DNA of 64,000 bases, taken from contig NZ_LEKN01000001.1 of NCBI RefSeq assembly GCF_009761395.1, positions 186,001 to 250,000 of the forward strand, read 5' to 3'. Position numbers and translations under genes: made by a program. Shown piece after piece: positions 56,217 to 64,000 of the stretch (its first letter is position 1; each line of letters opens with the position of its first letter). The stretch is from Ursidibacter maritimus. Its GTDB lineage: Bacteria; Pseudomonadota; Gammaproteobacteria; Enterobacterales; Pasteurellaceae. Below the pieces are notes generated by a model that worked only from the letters and a program-made list of their open reading frames with translations, ran no database searches and was not told where the DNA came from.

Positions 56217-56891
56217 CTATCTCGTCCCAAATACCACTATTGTTTTACCATGAGCGGAAATTAGCCCATCATCTTCAAGCATTTTTAAAATGCGTCCAAC
56301 TGTTTCACGAGAGCACCCAACCATTTGTCCAATTTCTTGGCGAGTAATTTTAATTTGCATACCTTGTGGGTGGGTCATCGCATCTGGCATTTTGGCTAGG
56401 TTCATTAGAGTTTGAGCAATACGCCCTGTTACATCTAAAAAAGCAAGATTACTTACTTGGCGAGATGTCATCCGTAAACGGCGAGCCATTTGAGCAGATA
56501 AATACATCAAAATATCAGGATTTAAATGCACAAGCTGTTTAAATTTTTTATAAGAAATTTCCGCTATTTCACAATTCCCTTTGGTTCTAACCCAAGCAGT
56601 GCGAGGCTGTGTTCGCTCTTCAAATAAGCTAATCTCACCAACAAACTCCCCCTGCCCAAGATTAGTTAAGAGCATCTCTTTACCGTCATCATCTTTAATA
56701 AACACCGAAACTGAACCATTTACAATGTAAAACAGCGATTCAGCATCTTCCCCTGCGTGAATAAGCGTATATTTAGCAGGATAGCGGTGGATATGGCAGT
56801 GGGTTAAAAACCACTCTACTGCTGGATCATGAATTGATGGTAAAGGGGACACATTTTCAAGTTGAGCAGTAGAAATAGAAACATCTTGCAT
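56217..56891 (-). CDS. crp: cAMP receptor protein (CRP)
   Basis: 224 aa, the Haemophilus length. Cyclic-nucleotide domain with [14 protein letters not shown] and [18 protein letters not shown] (cAMP-contact residues near 75-95), then the dimer helix and the C-terminal winged helix [27 protein letters not shown]-like stretch near residues 172-200. Global activator of carbon use; in this family it also drives competence through Sxy. It follows yheU, in the order coaBC-dut-slmA-yheU-crp that Haemophilus shares when read on the map. Confidence 0.98.
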   Translation of the reverse strand: MQDVSISTAQLENVSPLPSIHDPAVEWFLTHCHIHRYPAKYTLIHAGEDAESLFYIVNGSVSVFIKDDDGKEMLLTNLGQGEFVGEISLFEERTQPRTAWVRTKGNCEIAEISYKKFKQLVHLNPDILMYLSAQMARRLRMTSRQVSNLAFLDVTGRIAQTLMNLAKMPDAMTHPQGMQIKITRQEIGQMVGCSRETVGRILKMLEDDGLISAHGKTIVVFGTR

Positions 56892-56949
56892 ATAATAAGC
56901 CTTTTAATCCATTTATAGCGTAATTGCTCCGAGTGATTTTAGCACAAAT

Positions 56950-57174
56950 TCAGTAATTCCCTAAGAAAGATTTTTTATCTTTGATATCAAGGCTTTCGTG
57001 TAATTCAGACCATACAATCACTACTTGCTCAGATTTTAACTGAGCAAGTAATCTCTCTCGTTTTTCAGAGAGTGAAAGCTCTCTCACACCGTAATCCGTC
57101 CCTTCTCGTAAAATAAAAGAGTCGAGAATGTTGTTTAACGTTGTTTCTTCCAAAGATTGCCAAGGAATAATCAT
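56950..57174 (-). CDS. yheU: YheU family (UPF0270) protein
   Basis: 74 aa. MIIPWQSLEETTLNNILDSF then FILREGTDYG and IVWSELHESLDI are the family signatures. Function unknown. It sits between slmA and crp on the same strand, 20 bases after slmA. E. coli yheU is also near crp. Confidence 0.94.
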   Translation of the reverse strand: MIIPWQSLEETTLNNILDSFILREGTDYGVRELSLSEKRERLLAQLKSEQVVIVWSELHESLDIKDKKSFLGNY

Positions 57175-57194
57175 TATCTATCCTATGTAGAAAA

Positions 57195-57800
57195 CTAATA
57201 GAAAAGTGGCTTAATCAACGCCCACTGTTTTTCAAAGTGTTGGTGCTGATTAAACGTAAAGTTTGAGCGAACAAGGCGTAAAAATTGCCCTTCACAGAAA
57301 TTAACTAAATAACCTGCCAATGCCCGCTCATCGGCAAAGGCTCGCCCTTCTTTTAGCTTACGCATCTGAAGAATATTAACGAACTGTAGCTCTAACCCAT
57401 CAAAAAATTTAGCAACACGAGCTTTAAGCTCTTTATCTTCAAACATCAAAGCGTGCCCTGTTAGAATGCGTGTCACCCCAGGGTTTTTTTGAGCAAATTC
57501 TAAAATAGTTTGTAAGATTGCTTTAACTGCCGATTCAGTGTTTTCTTTTCGCTTACTCGCATTGATATAACTGGTTAAAGTAAATTCAATTCGCTCAATT
57601 AGAGCTTCAAACATTTTGGTTTTGCTTGGAAAATAGCGATATAACGCCCCTTCTGACACCCCAACTGCAGCTGCCAAACGCTCCGTTGTAATACGCTGCA
57701 TCCCTGTTTCAGAATTGAGTAAACTAATCAATACTTCCAACACTTGTTGCTGACGCTCTTTAATAGATTTTTTTGGCATTTTCACGACAATTTCTGTCAT
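57195..57800 (-). CDS. slmA: Nucleoid occlusion factor SlmA
   Basis: 201 aa, TetR family. Helix-turn-helix [33 protein letters not shown] near residues 37-70; the later [18 protein letters not shown] and [13 protein letters not shown] match SlmA. It blocks FtsZ rings over the chromosome. AGGGGATAAA precedes the ATG; an internal Met at codon 8 is possible but lacks a better site. Same gene order (dut-slmA) as E. coli. Confidence 0.95.
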   Translation of the reverse strand: MTEIVVKMPKKSIKERQQQVLEVLISLLNSETGMQRITTERLAAAVGVSEGALYRYFPSKTKMFEALIERIEFTLTSYINASKRKENTESAVKAILQTILEFAQKNPGVTRILTGHALMFEDKELKARVAKFFDGLELQFVNILQMRKLKEGRAFADERALAGYLVNFCEGQFLRLVRSNFTFNQHQHFEKQWALIKPLFY

Positions 57801-57843
57801 TTTATCCCCTTTTTACAAATTTTTAGCAGAAACTCACCGCTTA

Positions 57844-58299
57844 TTACTGCTTACCTGAATGGCCAAAACCACCTTCACCACGTTCGGTAGCCGTAAAATC
57901 TTCTACTATATTAAATTGAGCTTGCACCACTGGCACAAAAACAAGCTGAGCAATGCGATCTCCCACATTCACTGTAAAGGCTTCTTGGCTTCTGTTCCAT
58001 AATGAAACCATCAATGGACCTTGGTAATCACTGTCTATTAAGCCAACTAAATTACCCAATACGATCCCGTTTTTATGCCCTAATCCCGATCGTGGTAAAA
58101 TTACCGCCGCCAAACTTGGATCTGCAATATAAATAGAGATGCCCGTTGGAATTAGCACCGTTTGCCCCGCTCCAATCGTTAATGGCTCATTGATTAACGC
58201 TCTTAAATCTAACCCTGCCGATCCTTCTGTGGCGTAAGTTGGAAGTGGAAATTCGTTGCCAATACGGCTATCTAAAATTTTTAAATCGATCTGTTTCAT
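57844..58299 (-). CDS. dut: Deoxyuridine 5'-triphosphate nucleotidohydrolase (dUTPase)
   Basis: 151 aa, trimeric type. The five motifs are present: GSAGLDLRA near residue 27, [15 protein letters not shown] near 70, [19 protein letters not shown] near 88, [12 protein letters not shown] near 115, and the C-terminal [10 protein letters not shown]. It removes dUTP and makes dUMP for thymidylate. It lies between coaBC and slmA. Confidence 0.98.
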   Translation of the reverse strand: MKQIDLKILDSRIGNEFPLPTYATEGSAGLDLRALINEPLTIGAGQTVLIPTGISIYIADPSLAAVILPRSGLGHKNGIVLGNLVGLIDSDYQGPLMVSLWNRSQEAFTVNVGDRIAQLVFVPVVQAQFNIVEDFTATERGEGGFGHSGKQ

Positions 58300-58330
58300 T
58301 TTATTTCCTTGTAAATCTTTAATCGGAATT

Positions 58331-58420
58331 TCAAGCTGATAATAAATTAACTAAAGAACCTTTGGCAAAAGTTGGAAAAGTTCCTTCACCTAAGTGATCT
58401 TGAATAACTTCTAACTTCAT
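58331..58420 (-). CDS. 29-residue ORF coupled to coaBC, probably a truncated gene
   Basis: Its ATG (58420-58418) overlaps the coaBC stop as ATGA, and it reads [20 protein letters not shown] then GSLVNLLSA before a TGA. The start pattern ([14 protein letters not shown]) looks like the first strands of a small beta-barrel (SH3-like) protein, cut short. Bases 58300-58330 hold only the dut upstream region. It may be translated by coupling, yet the reading frame seems to have lost its C-terminal part. Not assigned to a family. Confidence 0.45.
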   Translation of the reverse strand: MKLEVIQDHLGEGTFPTFAKGSLVNLLSA

Positions 58421-59622
58421 TGCACCTTTTCATACAAATCAATAATCTCATTGACTAAATGTGTAGCAAGCTGGCTTTTGTCGGTAAGCGGTAAGATTTT
58501 CTCGCCATTTTGCCAAAAGAGCTGAAGGCTATTTTGTTCTGAACCAAAAACCTGCCCTTCGGATACATCATTGGCACAAATTAAATCTAAATTTTTACGC
58601 TGTAGTTTACTTTTAGCATATGCCGCCACATTTTCCGTTTCTGCGGCAAAACCCACTGTGAAAGGACGATTCTCAGTCAAATTTGACACAGTGGCAATAA
58701 TATCGGGGTTTTTAACTAATTTAAGCGTTAAATGAGCGTTATCGGCGGTTTTCTTGATTTTTTGTTCAGCAATCTTTTCAACACGATAATCCGCCACTGC
58801 AGCACAACCGATAAAAATGGCAGATTGTTGTGCAAATCTTACCGCTTGTTGCGCCATTTCTTGTGCTGAAATCACATCGACTCGTTCAACATTATTTGGG
58901 GTCGATAAATTTACTGGGCCACTAATTAAGGTTACTGTTGCCCCCCGTTTAGCAAAGGCTTCTGCAATCGCAAATCCCATTTTTCCTGAGCTATGATTGC
59001 TGATATAACGAACGGGATCAATCGCTTCACGAGTTGGCCCTGCGGTAATCGCAACCGTTAATCCTTGCAGATCTTGTGTTGCTGAAAAATGCTGTACTAT
59101 ATGTTGGAAAATTTCTGCAGGTTCAGACATTCGTCCTTCCCCCATATCGCCACAAGCTTGAAATCCGCTATTTGGCCCAACGGTCAATACACCTTGTGTA
59201 CGCAGATTTTGCAAATTTTGCTGTACAACCGACCGCTTGTACATCTGTTGATTCATCGCTGGAGCTAACATTATCGGAGCTGCTGTCACTAAACAGAGGG
59301 TTGAAAGTAAGTCATTGCCCATTCCAATTGCTAGTCTTGCAATAAAATCTGCTGTCGCAGGAGCGATAACAATTAAATCCGCCCATTTTGCTAACTCAAT
59401 ATGCCCCATAGCCAGCTCCGCTTGCGGATCGAGCAAAGATTGTGAAACCGCATTACCTGAAATCGCTTGTAAAGTCAGTGGTGTTACAAAGGCTTCTGCC
59501 GCAGGTGTAAGTACTACTCGAACCTCTGCATTCGCTTTTTTTAGCAGACGAATCAGTTCAATTGTTTTATACGCTGCGATACCGCCAGTAATTCCAACAA
59601 CAATTTTTTTGTTTTTGAGCAT
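58417..59622 (-). CDS. coaBC: Bifunctional phosphopantothenoylcysteine decarboxylase/synthetase (CoaBC)
   Basis: 401 aa. The CoaC flavoprotein domain starts VVGITGGIAAYKTIELIRLLKK, with the PAMNQQMY loop near residue 125 and GRMSEP near 165. The CoaB synthetase domain follows: AITAGPTREAIDPVRYISNHSSGKMGFAIAEAF near residue 195 and NDVSEGQVFGSEQN near 345. It makes 4'-phosphopantetheine for coenzyme A. It is divergent from radC and is the first gene of the coaBC-dut-slmA-yheU-crp run. Confidence 0.98.
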   Translation of the reverse strand: MLKNKKIVVGITGGIAAYKTIELIRLLKKANAEVRVVLTPAAEAFVTPLTLQAISGNAVSQSLLDPQAELAMGHIELAKWADLIVIAPATADFIARLAIGMGNDLLSTLCLVTAAPIMLAPAMNQQMYKRSVVQQNLQNLRTQGVLTVGPNSGFQACGDMGEGRMSEPAEIFQHIVQHFSATQDLQGLTVAITAGPTREAIDPVRYISNHSSGKMGFAIAEAFAKRGATVTLISGPVNLSTPNNVERVDVISAQEMAQQAVRFAQQSAIFIGCAAVADYRVEKIAEQKIKKTADNAHLTLKLVKNPDIIATVSNLTENRPFTVGFAAETENVAAYAKSKLQRKNLDLICANDVSEGQVFGSEQNSLQLFWQNGEKILPLTDKSQLATHLVNEIIDLYEKVQ

Positions 59623-59784
59623 AGTAAGATCGCTTTTAGAAATAAAAGGCTATTTTACGCAAATAGGCACTTGCTCACAACGCCCTATTTTTGCGATCTC
59701 GATCGAAAAACCAACTAAAGTCTTTTGGTATAAGGCTTGCCTTCTTTTATGCTTTTTCCGCCAAAATTTAATTGAGTAAAAAAT

Positions 59785-60477
59785 ATGAAACAAATATCCA
59801 ATAACCTAATGCCGAGAGAAAAATTATTACAATTCGGTGCAAAATCTTTAACTGATGAAGAGCTACTCGCCATTTTTCTACGCACAGGGGTAAAAGGATT
59901 GCCAGTGATGGAACTCTCTAATCAAGTATTGAATACCTTTGGTTCATTGCGTGGCTTGCTGACTGCAAACTTAGATGATTTTTGCCAAGTAAAAGGTTTA
60001 GGGAAAACTCAATATATTCAACTACAAGCAACAAAGGAGATGACCAAGCGTTATTTATCACAGCAGATGGAAGTTAATGAAACAATCAGCGCTCCCTACT
60101 TAGCGGTAATGTATTTCCAATCGGAGCTTGAAGACGATGAACGTGAAGTTTTTATGGTACTCTTTTTAGATAATCAACACCGTTTGATTAAACAAGAAAA
60201 GTTATTTTTTGGTACGATCAATCAAGCATCGGTGCATCCACGAGAGATAATCAAAGCCGCACTAAAATATAATGCCGCTGCGATTATTGTGGCACATAAC
60301 CACCCATCAGGTAATTGCAAGCCAAGCGAAGCAGATCGTTATTTAACTCGAAAGATCGAAATGGCTTGCGATCTGGTGGATATTCGCTTTGTGGATCATA
60401 TTATTGTGGGAAAAGGTGATTATTTTTCATTCGAAGAAGAGAAGTCCAATGCAGAAAATGAGCAAATTTCCCCTTGA
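59785..60477 (+). CDS. radC: RadC/JAB-domain protein
   Basis: 230 aa. An N-terminal helix-hairpin-helix region (MPREKLLQFGAKSLTDEELLAIFLRTG, DDFCQVKGLGKTQYIQLQA) precedes a JAMM metalloprotease-like domain with VAHNHPSGNCKPSEAD (HxHx7D) near residue 172. RadC was once linked to DNA repair, but its role is unsettled; it is induced in competence in Haemophilus. It is followed by rpmB, as in E. coli. Confidence 0.95.
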   Translation: MKQISNNLMPREKLLQFGAKSLTDEELLAIFLRTGVKGLPVMELSNQVLNTFGSLRGLLTANLDDFCQVKGLGKTQYIQLQATKEMTKRYLSQQMEVNETISAPYLAVMYFQSELEDDEREVFMVLFLDNQHRLIKQEKLFFGTINQASVHPREIIKAALKYNAAAIIVAHNHPSGNCKPSEADRYLTRKIEMACDLVDIRFVDHIIVGKGDYFSFEEEKSNAENEQISP

Positions 60478-60502
60478 ATGAAAGGGGCAAAACAAGTATA
60501 AT
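60474..60502 (+). promoter_or_regulatory. Promoter of rpmB-rpmG
   Basis: TTGAAT (60474-60479) and TATAAT (60497-60502) with a 17-bp spacer. The -35 overlaps the radC stop codon. Predicted start is near 60509, giving a leader of about 115 nt. Confidence 0.75.
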
Positions 60503-60526
60503 CCGCACTCTTTAAAATAGTCTGTG

Positions 60527-60588
60527 GGTCGGGTTATGTGCCTGACGAGGTCGTCAGATGGTGTTGAGCCCTTCTGGTAGCCCGAACC
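60527..60588 (+). promoter_or_regulatory. Structured 5' leader of rpmB
   Basis: Outer stem GGTCGGGTTA (60527-60536) pairs with TAGCCCGAACC (60578-60588) with one bulged A and one U-G pair; inner hairpin CTGACG-AGGT-CGTCAG (60542-60557). The position fits a ribosomal-protein autoregulatory leader. I know no named element for it. Confidence 0.6.
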
Positions 60589-60625
60589 ATTTAGCTTAAG
60601 CTTAAGTAATATCGGAGAATTAAAA

Positions 60626-60862
60626 ATGTCTAGAGTCTGTCAAGTAACAGGCAAGCGTCCAGCAGTTGGTAACAACCGTTCGCACGCAATGAATGCGACA
60701 AAACGTCGTTTTCTACCAAACCTTCACACTCACCGTTTCTGGGTTGAGAGCGAAAATCGTTTCGTGACTTTACGCTTAACAGCGAAAGGCATGCGTATTA
60801 TTGATAAAAAAGGCATTGATGCAGTATTAGCTGAGATCCGTGCTCGTGGCGAAAAAATCTAA
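60626..60862 (+). CDS. rpmB: 50S ribosomal protein L28
   Basis: 78 aa, [20 protein letters not shown] and [18 protein letters not shown], the standard L28. GGAGAATTAAAA precedes the ATG. It is co-transcribed with rpmG, 10 bases downstream. Confidence 0.99.
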   Translation: MSRVCQVTGKRPAVGNNRSHAMNATKRRFLPNLHTHRFWVESENRFVTLRLTAKGMRIIDKKGIDAVLAEIRARGEKI

Positions 60863-60872
60863 GGAGTAACCA

Positions 60873-61043
60873 ATGGCAGCTAAAGGTAATCGCGAGAAGA
60901 TCAAATTAGTTTCAACTGCTGAAACTGGTCACTTCTACACAACAACTAAAAACAAACGTAATATGCCAGAAAAAATGGAAATCAAAAAATTTGATCCTGT
61001 TGTGCGTAAACACGTTGTTTATAAAGAAGCAAAAATCAAATAA
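60873..61043 (+). CDS. rpmG: 50S ribosomal protein L33
   Basis: 56 aa: [20 protein letters not shown], then [22 protein letters not shown] and [14 protein letters not shown]. Near-identical in pattern to E. coli L33. AAGGAGTAACC precedes the ATG. No zinc-binding cysteines are present, so this is the zinc-free form. It ends at a strong terminator. Confidence 0.98.
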   Translation: MAAKGNREKIKLVSTAETGHFYTTTKNKRNMPEKMEIKKFDPVVRKHVVYKEAKIK

Positions 61044-61062
61044 TTTTTGTTTTAGATTTAAG

Positions 61063-61089
61063 AAACCCAGCTTATGCTGGGTTTTTTAT
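61063..61089 (+). terminator. rpmB-rpmG terminator
   Basis: AACCCAGC (61064-61071) and GCTGGGTT (61076-61083) with a TTAT loop, followed by TTTTATTTTT. Confidence 0.92.
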
Positions 61090-61311
61090 TTTTAACTAGG
61101 CAATAGTGTGCATTTATAGTTAATTAACATAAAATCTAGAGAATTAGACAGATGACAATTCACTATAAAAAGTGAGCATTTTTTTCCGTTTAGAATATGA
61201 ATGTTAAAATTCAACCTAAACAAGAGAGTAAACTATCATATTTTATTCTAACAATCACAAGATGGGTTTATTAAATTTAGGTGGTAAAATAAAGCAACAG
61301 AGCGCACTGTC

Positions 61312-61480
61312 GTGAAAATCCGAGATTTGGAGTCAAATAAAGTAACTTCTTCGAAAATATAGTGCAATAAACCGAAAAAATTTTCCTTTATGCTTGAAGG
61401 AATATGAATATCTTTTAACGTTGTTACACCTAAAATACGGCTTAAAACATTGCGAAATTTAGGGGTAATCTAATACATCT
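61312..61480 (+). pseudogene. IS1016-like transposase remnant, copy 3
   Basis: Only the 3' end survives. The DNA from about 61320 follows the remnant at 7850-8010 through GAGATTTGGAGTCAAA, CTTCGAAAATATAGTGC, AATAAACCGAAAAAA and CATTGCGAAATTTAGGGG to the terminal repeat TAATCTAATACATCTA. Frame is broken repeatedly. The rest of the 61044-61493 gap is AT-rich without recognisable features. Confidence 0.72.
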
Positions 61481-61493
61481 AAAAACAATTAAA

Positions 61494-61580
61494 TTGTGTC
61501 CGAGAGCAGAGTTGAACTGGCACGCCCCGAAAGGCGAGGGATTTTAAATCCCTTGCGTCTACCGATTCCGCCACTCGGGC
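61494..61580 (-). pseudogene. Degenerate tRNA-Leu(TAA), second copy
   Basis: The first 70 nt match the intact copy at 61700-61786 exactly (anticodon loop TTTAAAA). All differences fall in the last 17 nt: the encoded CCA is CAA, the acceptor has a C-A mismatch near its end, and the T arm has lost two stem or loop positions. It is unlikely to mature normally. Confidence 0.75.
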
Positions 61581-61597
61581 ACAACGCTTTAAATAAT

Positions 61598-61673
<76 letters not shown>

Positions 61674-61699
61674 ATTGAATTGTTTGGTATGAATTTAAA

Positions 61700-61786
61700 T
61701 GGTGCCCGAGGCCAGACTTGAACTGGCACGCCCCGAAAGGCGAGGGATTTTAAATCCCTTGCGTCTACCGATTCCGCCACTCGGGC
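61700..61786 (-). tRNA. tRNA-Leu(TAA)
   Basis: 87 nt with encoded ACCA end. Acceptor GCCCGAG pairs with CTCGGGC, the long variable arm is CTCGCCTTTCGGGGCG-like, and the anticodon loop TTTAAAA gives UAA. Class II tRNA, intact. Confidence 0.95.
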
Positions 61787-61803
61787 ACAACGCTTTAAAT
61801 AAT

Positions 61804-61879
<76 letters not shown>

Positions 61880-61904
61880 AAAAAACGCTACGTGGCTGTA
61901 GCGT
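61880..61904 (-). terminator. Terminator-like hairpin in the tRNA leader
   Basis: On the minus strand ACGCTAC, loop AGCCAC, GTAGCGT is followed by TTTTT and then the first base of tRNA-Gly. It lies between the promoter at 61918-61945 and the tRNA genes. Confidence 0.75.
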
Positions 61905-61917
61905 CTCAATGGCGTGC

Positions 61918-61945
61918 ATTTTAGCGATTTATTAGAGTGTGTCAA
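61918..61945 (-). promoter_or_regulatory. Promoter of the tRNA cluster
   Basis: Minus-strand TTGACA (61945-61940) and TAAAAT (61923-61918) with a 16-bp spacer, 38 bases before tRNA-Gly. Confidence 0.65.
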
Positions 61946-62039
61946 ACGGAATTTTAAAAATCTTTTTCGTTAGTTTAAAATTCACGCTTTTTGCTGAATT
62001 TTTGCAAGATTTTATTAAAATCTAACCGCTTAACCTATA

Positions 62040-64000
62040 CTACATCTGATCTTGACTAAGATCTTCAATCAAGCTACTAACAAATGCTAATCGCTCTACC
62101 GAATTTTCCATTGGTTTACTAAAACGGAACTTATGTGGTCCATCAAATTTATAGGTTTGTTTATCCGATTGAATAAGTTTTAAGAACTTCATCGGGTCAG
62201 GTTGAGCGGTGGGTTTAAATTCTAAATATCCACCATTGATGCCTGCATCAACTTTTTTCAACCCTAACCCTTTCGCCAAATGGCGTAATTGTGTGATTTG
62301 AAATAGATTTTTCGTAGCTTCTGGCAATAAACCAAAACGATCGATCAACTCAATTTTAAGATCTTTCAACCCTTCCACATTTTCACAACTGGCAATACGT
62401 TTATAGAAAGACAAACGCATATTGACATCAGGTACATAATCATCAGGCAATAATGCGGGCACTCGTAGCTCGATCTCAACTTGTTGCTGAGTAATTTCAT
62501 CTAAAGTCGGTTCACGCCCTTCTTGTAGGGCTTTTACGGCACTTTCAAGCAGATCCATATAAAGTGAGAAGCCGATAGATTCAATCTGTCCGCTCTGTTC
62601 ACTTCCGAGTAATTCGCCTGCACCACGAATTTCTAAATCGTGGGTCGCCAACACAAAACCTGCCCCAAGATTATCAATACTACTCATTGCTTCCAAGCGT
62701 TGCTGTGCATCTTTGGTTAATGTTTTCGGGTGTGGCGTTAGCATATAAGCATAGGCTTGATGATGAGAACGCCCAACACGTCCACGCAACTGGTGTAACT
62801 GTGCAAGTCCGAACTTATCTGCTCGTTCAATAATAATGGTATTCGCTGTTGGGACATCAATCCCTGTCTCAATAATGGTTGAGCAAACCAACAGATTAAA
62901 ACGCTGATGATAGAAATCGGACATTACTCGCTCTAAATCACGCTCTCGCATTTGCCCGTGTCCAATCACAATACGGGCTTCAGGCACAAGCTCTGATAAT
63001 TTTTGAGCTGTATTTTCGATAGTCGCAACGTCATTATGTAGATAATAAACTTGTCCGCCACGCAGAATTTCACGCAAAATAGCTTCTCGAATAAGCAGAT
63101 CATCACTTTGTCTAACAAAGGTTTTAATCGACAAACGGCGGGCAGGTGGGCTGGCAATGATAGAGAGATCACGCATTCCATTTAGTGCCATATTTAAGGT
63201 TCTAGGGATAGGTGTCGCAGTGAGCGTTAAAATATCCACATTCGCTCTTAGCTGTTTAATTCGCTCTTTTTGTCGAACCCCAAAGCGATGCTCTTCATCA
63301 ATCACCAACAAGCCTAAATCTCGGAACTGCACATCACCTTGTAATAATTTATGCGTACCAACCAAAATATCGACTTTACCTTCGGCTGTTCGCTCTAAAA
63401 TCTCTTTTTGTTCTTTTGCTGTTTTAAAACGAGATAATACTTCAACATTAACAGGCTGATTTGCAAAGCGATCTTTAAAATTTTCATAATGTTGCTGTGC
63501 TAACAACGTAGTAGGGGCAAGAATAGCAACTTGTTTTTGGTTCATTACTGCCAAAAAAGTCGCTCGCATTGCTACTTCCGTTTTACCGAAACCAACATCA
63601 CCGCACACCAGGCGATCCATTGCTTTCGGTAAACACATATCACTAATTACCGCATTGATCGCTATTTTCTGATCTTCAGTTTCTTCAAACGGGAAAGTTG
63701 CACTAAATTGCTGGAAAGCCTCTCGATCATATTGAAATGCAAAGCCTTTTTGAGATTCACGTTTAGCATACACATCAAGTAATTCGGCAGCGACATCACG
63801 AATTTTCTCAGCCGCTTTCTGACGTGTTTTCGCCCACGCTTCACTGCCTAATTTATGTAAAGGAGCAGTTTCATCAGCCCCACCAATATAACGGCTAATC
63901 AGGTGTAATGAGGCAACAGGCACATATAATTTGGCATCATTAGCATAATTTAAAACTAAATATTCTGCTTTAATACCGCCTGCATCTAAGGTTGTTAGCC
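62040..64000 (-). CDS. mfd: Transcription-repair coupling factor Mfd (C-terminal part; runs off the window)
   Basis: At least 653 residues; the frame continues through 64000 without a start (LTTLDAGGIKAEYLVLNY and on), so an apparent Met near 63923 is an internal GTG. RNA polymerase-interacting segment at the N-terminal side, then the RecG-like helicase: Walker A CGDVGFGKTEVAMRATF, DEEH box VIDEEHRFGVRQKERI, TATPIPRTLNMALNG, and GRVGRSHHQAYAYM. The C-terminal D7 regulatory domain follows. It removes RNA polymerase stalled at lesions and recruits UvrA. Confidence 0.98.
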   Translation of the reverse strand, partial: LTTLDAGGIKAEYLVLNYANDAKLYVPVASLHLISRYIGGADETAPLHKLGSEAWAKTRQKAAEKIRDVAAELLDVYAKRESQKGFAFQYDREAFQQFSATFPFEETEDQKIAINAVISDMCLPKAMDRLVCGDVGFGKTEVAMRATFLAVMNQKQVAILAPTTLLAQQHYENFKDRFANQPVNVEVLSRFKTAKEQKEILERTAEGKVDILVGTHKLLQGDVQFRDLGLLVIDEEHRFGVRQKERIKQLRANVDILTLTATPIPRTLNMALNGMRDLSIIASPPARRLSIKTFVRQSDDLLIREAILREILRGGQVYYLHNDVATIENTAQKLSELVPEARIVIGHGQMRERDLERVMSDFYHQRFNLLVCSTIIETGIDVPTANTIIIERADKFGLAQLHQLRGRVGRSHHQAYAYMLTPHPKTLTKDAQQRLEAMSSIDNLGAGFVLATHDLEIRGAGELLGSEQSGQIESIGFSLYMDLLESAVKALQEGREPTLDEITQQQVEIELRVPALLPDDYVPDVNMRLSFYKRIASCENVEGLKDLKIELIDRFGLLPEATKNLFQITQLRHLAKGLGLKKVDAGINGGYLEFKPTAQPDPMKFLKLIQSDKQTYKFDGPHKFRFSKPMENSVERLAFVSSLIEDLSQDQM

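Noticed and set aside
59315-59779. 154-codon plus-strand frame opposite coaBC
   Set aside because: Antisense to the conserved CoaC domain; composition (Ser/Ala-rich) is that of a shadow frame.
61494-61580. Attachment site of an integrated element at the altered tRNA-Leu 3' end
   Set aside because: No integrase or element genes lie nearby, and the changes are substitutions rather than a clean repeat of the tRNA end.

Overview
The window is an AT-rich chromosomal segment from a member of the Pasteurellaceae. Nearly every housekeeping protein reads as a close relative of its Haemophilus/Actinobacillus/Mannheimia counterpart. The DNA-uptake signal core ACAAGCGGT (reverse complement ACCGCTTGT) recurs throughout, often as inverted pairs between genes. 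That core is the 'Apl-type' signal of the Actinobacillus pleuropneumoniae/Mannheimia/Glaesserella side of the family rather than the Haemophilus influenzae core AAGTGCGGT. I cannot name the species from sequence alone.

Layout. 1-5.3 kb: menaquinone (menH partial, menD), hemL, an IS1016-like remnant and cysK. 5.3-11.3 kb: rna, sprT, purC with a PurR-type operator, a second IS1016-like remnant, and the yajC-secD-secF operon. 11.4-20.5 kb: ytfJ, yigL, an attenuated leuA with a Leu-rich leader peptide, pssA, ileS and ribF. 20.8-26.9 kb: an orphan TonB-dependent receptor, an MscS-type channel, rluC, an unknown membrane protein and folP. 26.9-34.3 kb: an accessory iron-acquisition block containing a TonB-dependent receptor, two ABC permease/ATPase half-transporters, an MFS protein and a divergent TetR regulator, with a Fur-box-like site between receptor and regulator. 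The layout resembles the FyuA/YbtP/YbtQ/YbtX siderophore-uptake set, with no siderophore biosynthesis genes in view. 34.4-42.5 kb: yffB-dapE-M15 peptidase-rsmJ, a DUF3298-type lipoprotein, and the macromolecular synthesis operon rpsU-dnaG-rpoD.

42.5-51.8 kb: a gene-poor stretch with decayed coding, then rne, then a run of surface or envelope genes: a lipoprotein built of 29-residue LEA-like repeats, a coiled-coil lipoprotein, a large surface lipoprotein with an Ala/Lys tether, and its Slam-type outer-membrane translocon. The lipoprotein/Slam junction holds a strong terminator followed by a second, 19-bp hairpin. This is the most biologically interesting module in the window. 51.8-60.5 kb: engB-rraB, yebE-like, rluA, a MATE pump, and the minus-strand group coaBC-(29-codon ORF)-dut-slmA-yheU-crp, then radC. 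60.5-64 kb: rpmB-rpmG behind a structured leader, a third IS1016-like remnant, a duplicated tRNA-Gly/tRNA-Leu pair whose last tRNA-Leu is damaged, and the C-terminal part of mfd.

Most of the window is ordinary core genome. The accessory signal sits in the siderophore-type block (26.9-34.3 kb), the orphan TonB receptor (20.8-23.3 kb), the lipoprotein/Slam block (46.3-51.3 kb) and the IS1016-like remnants.
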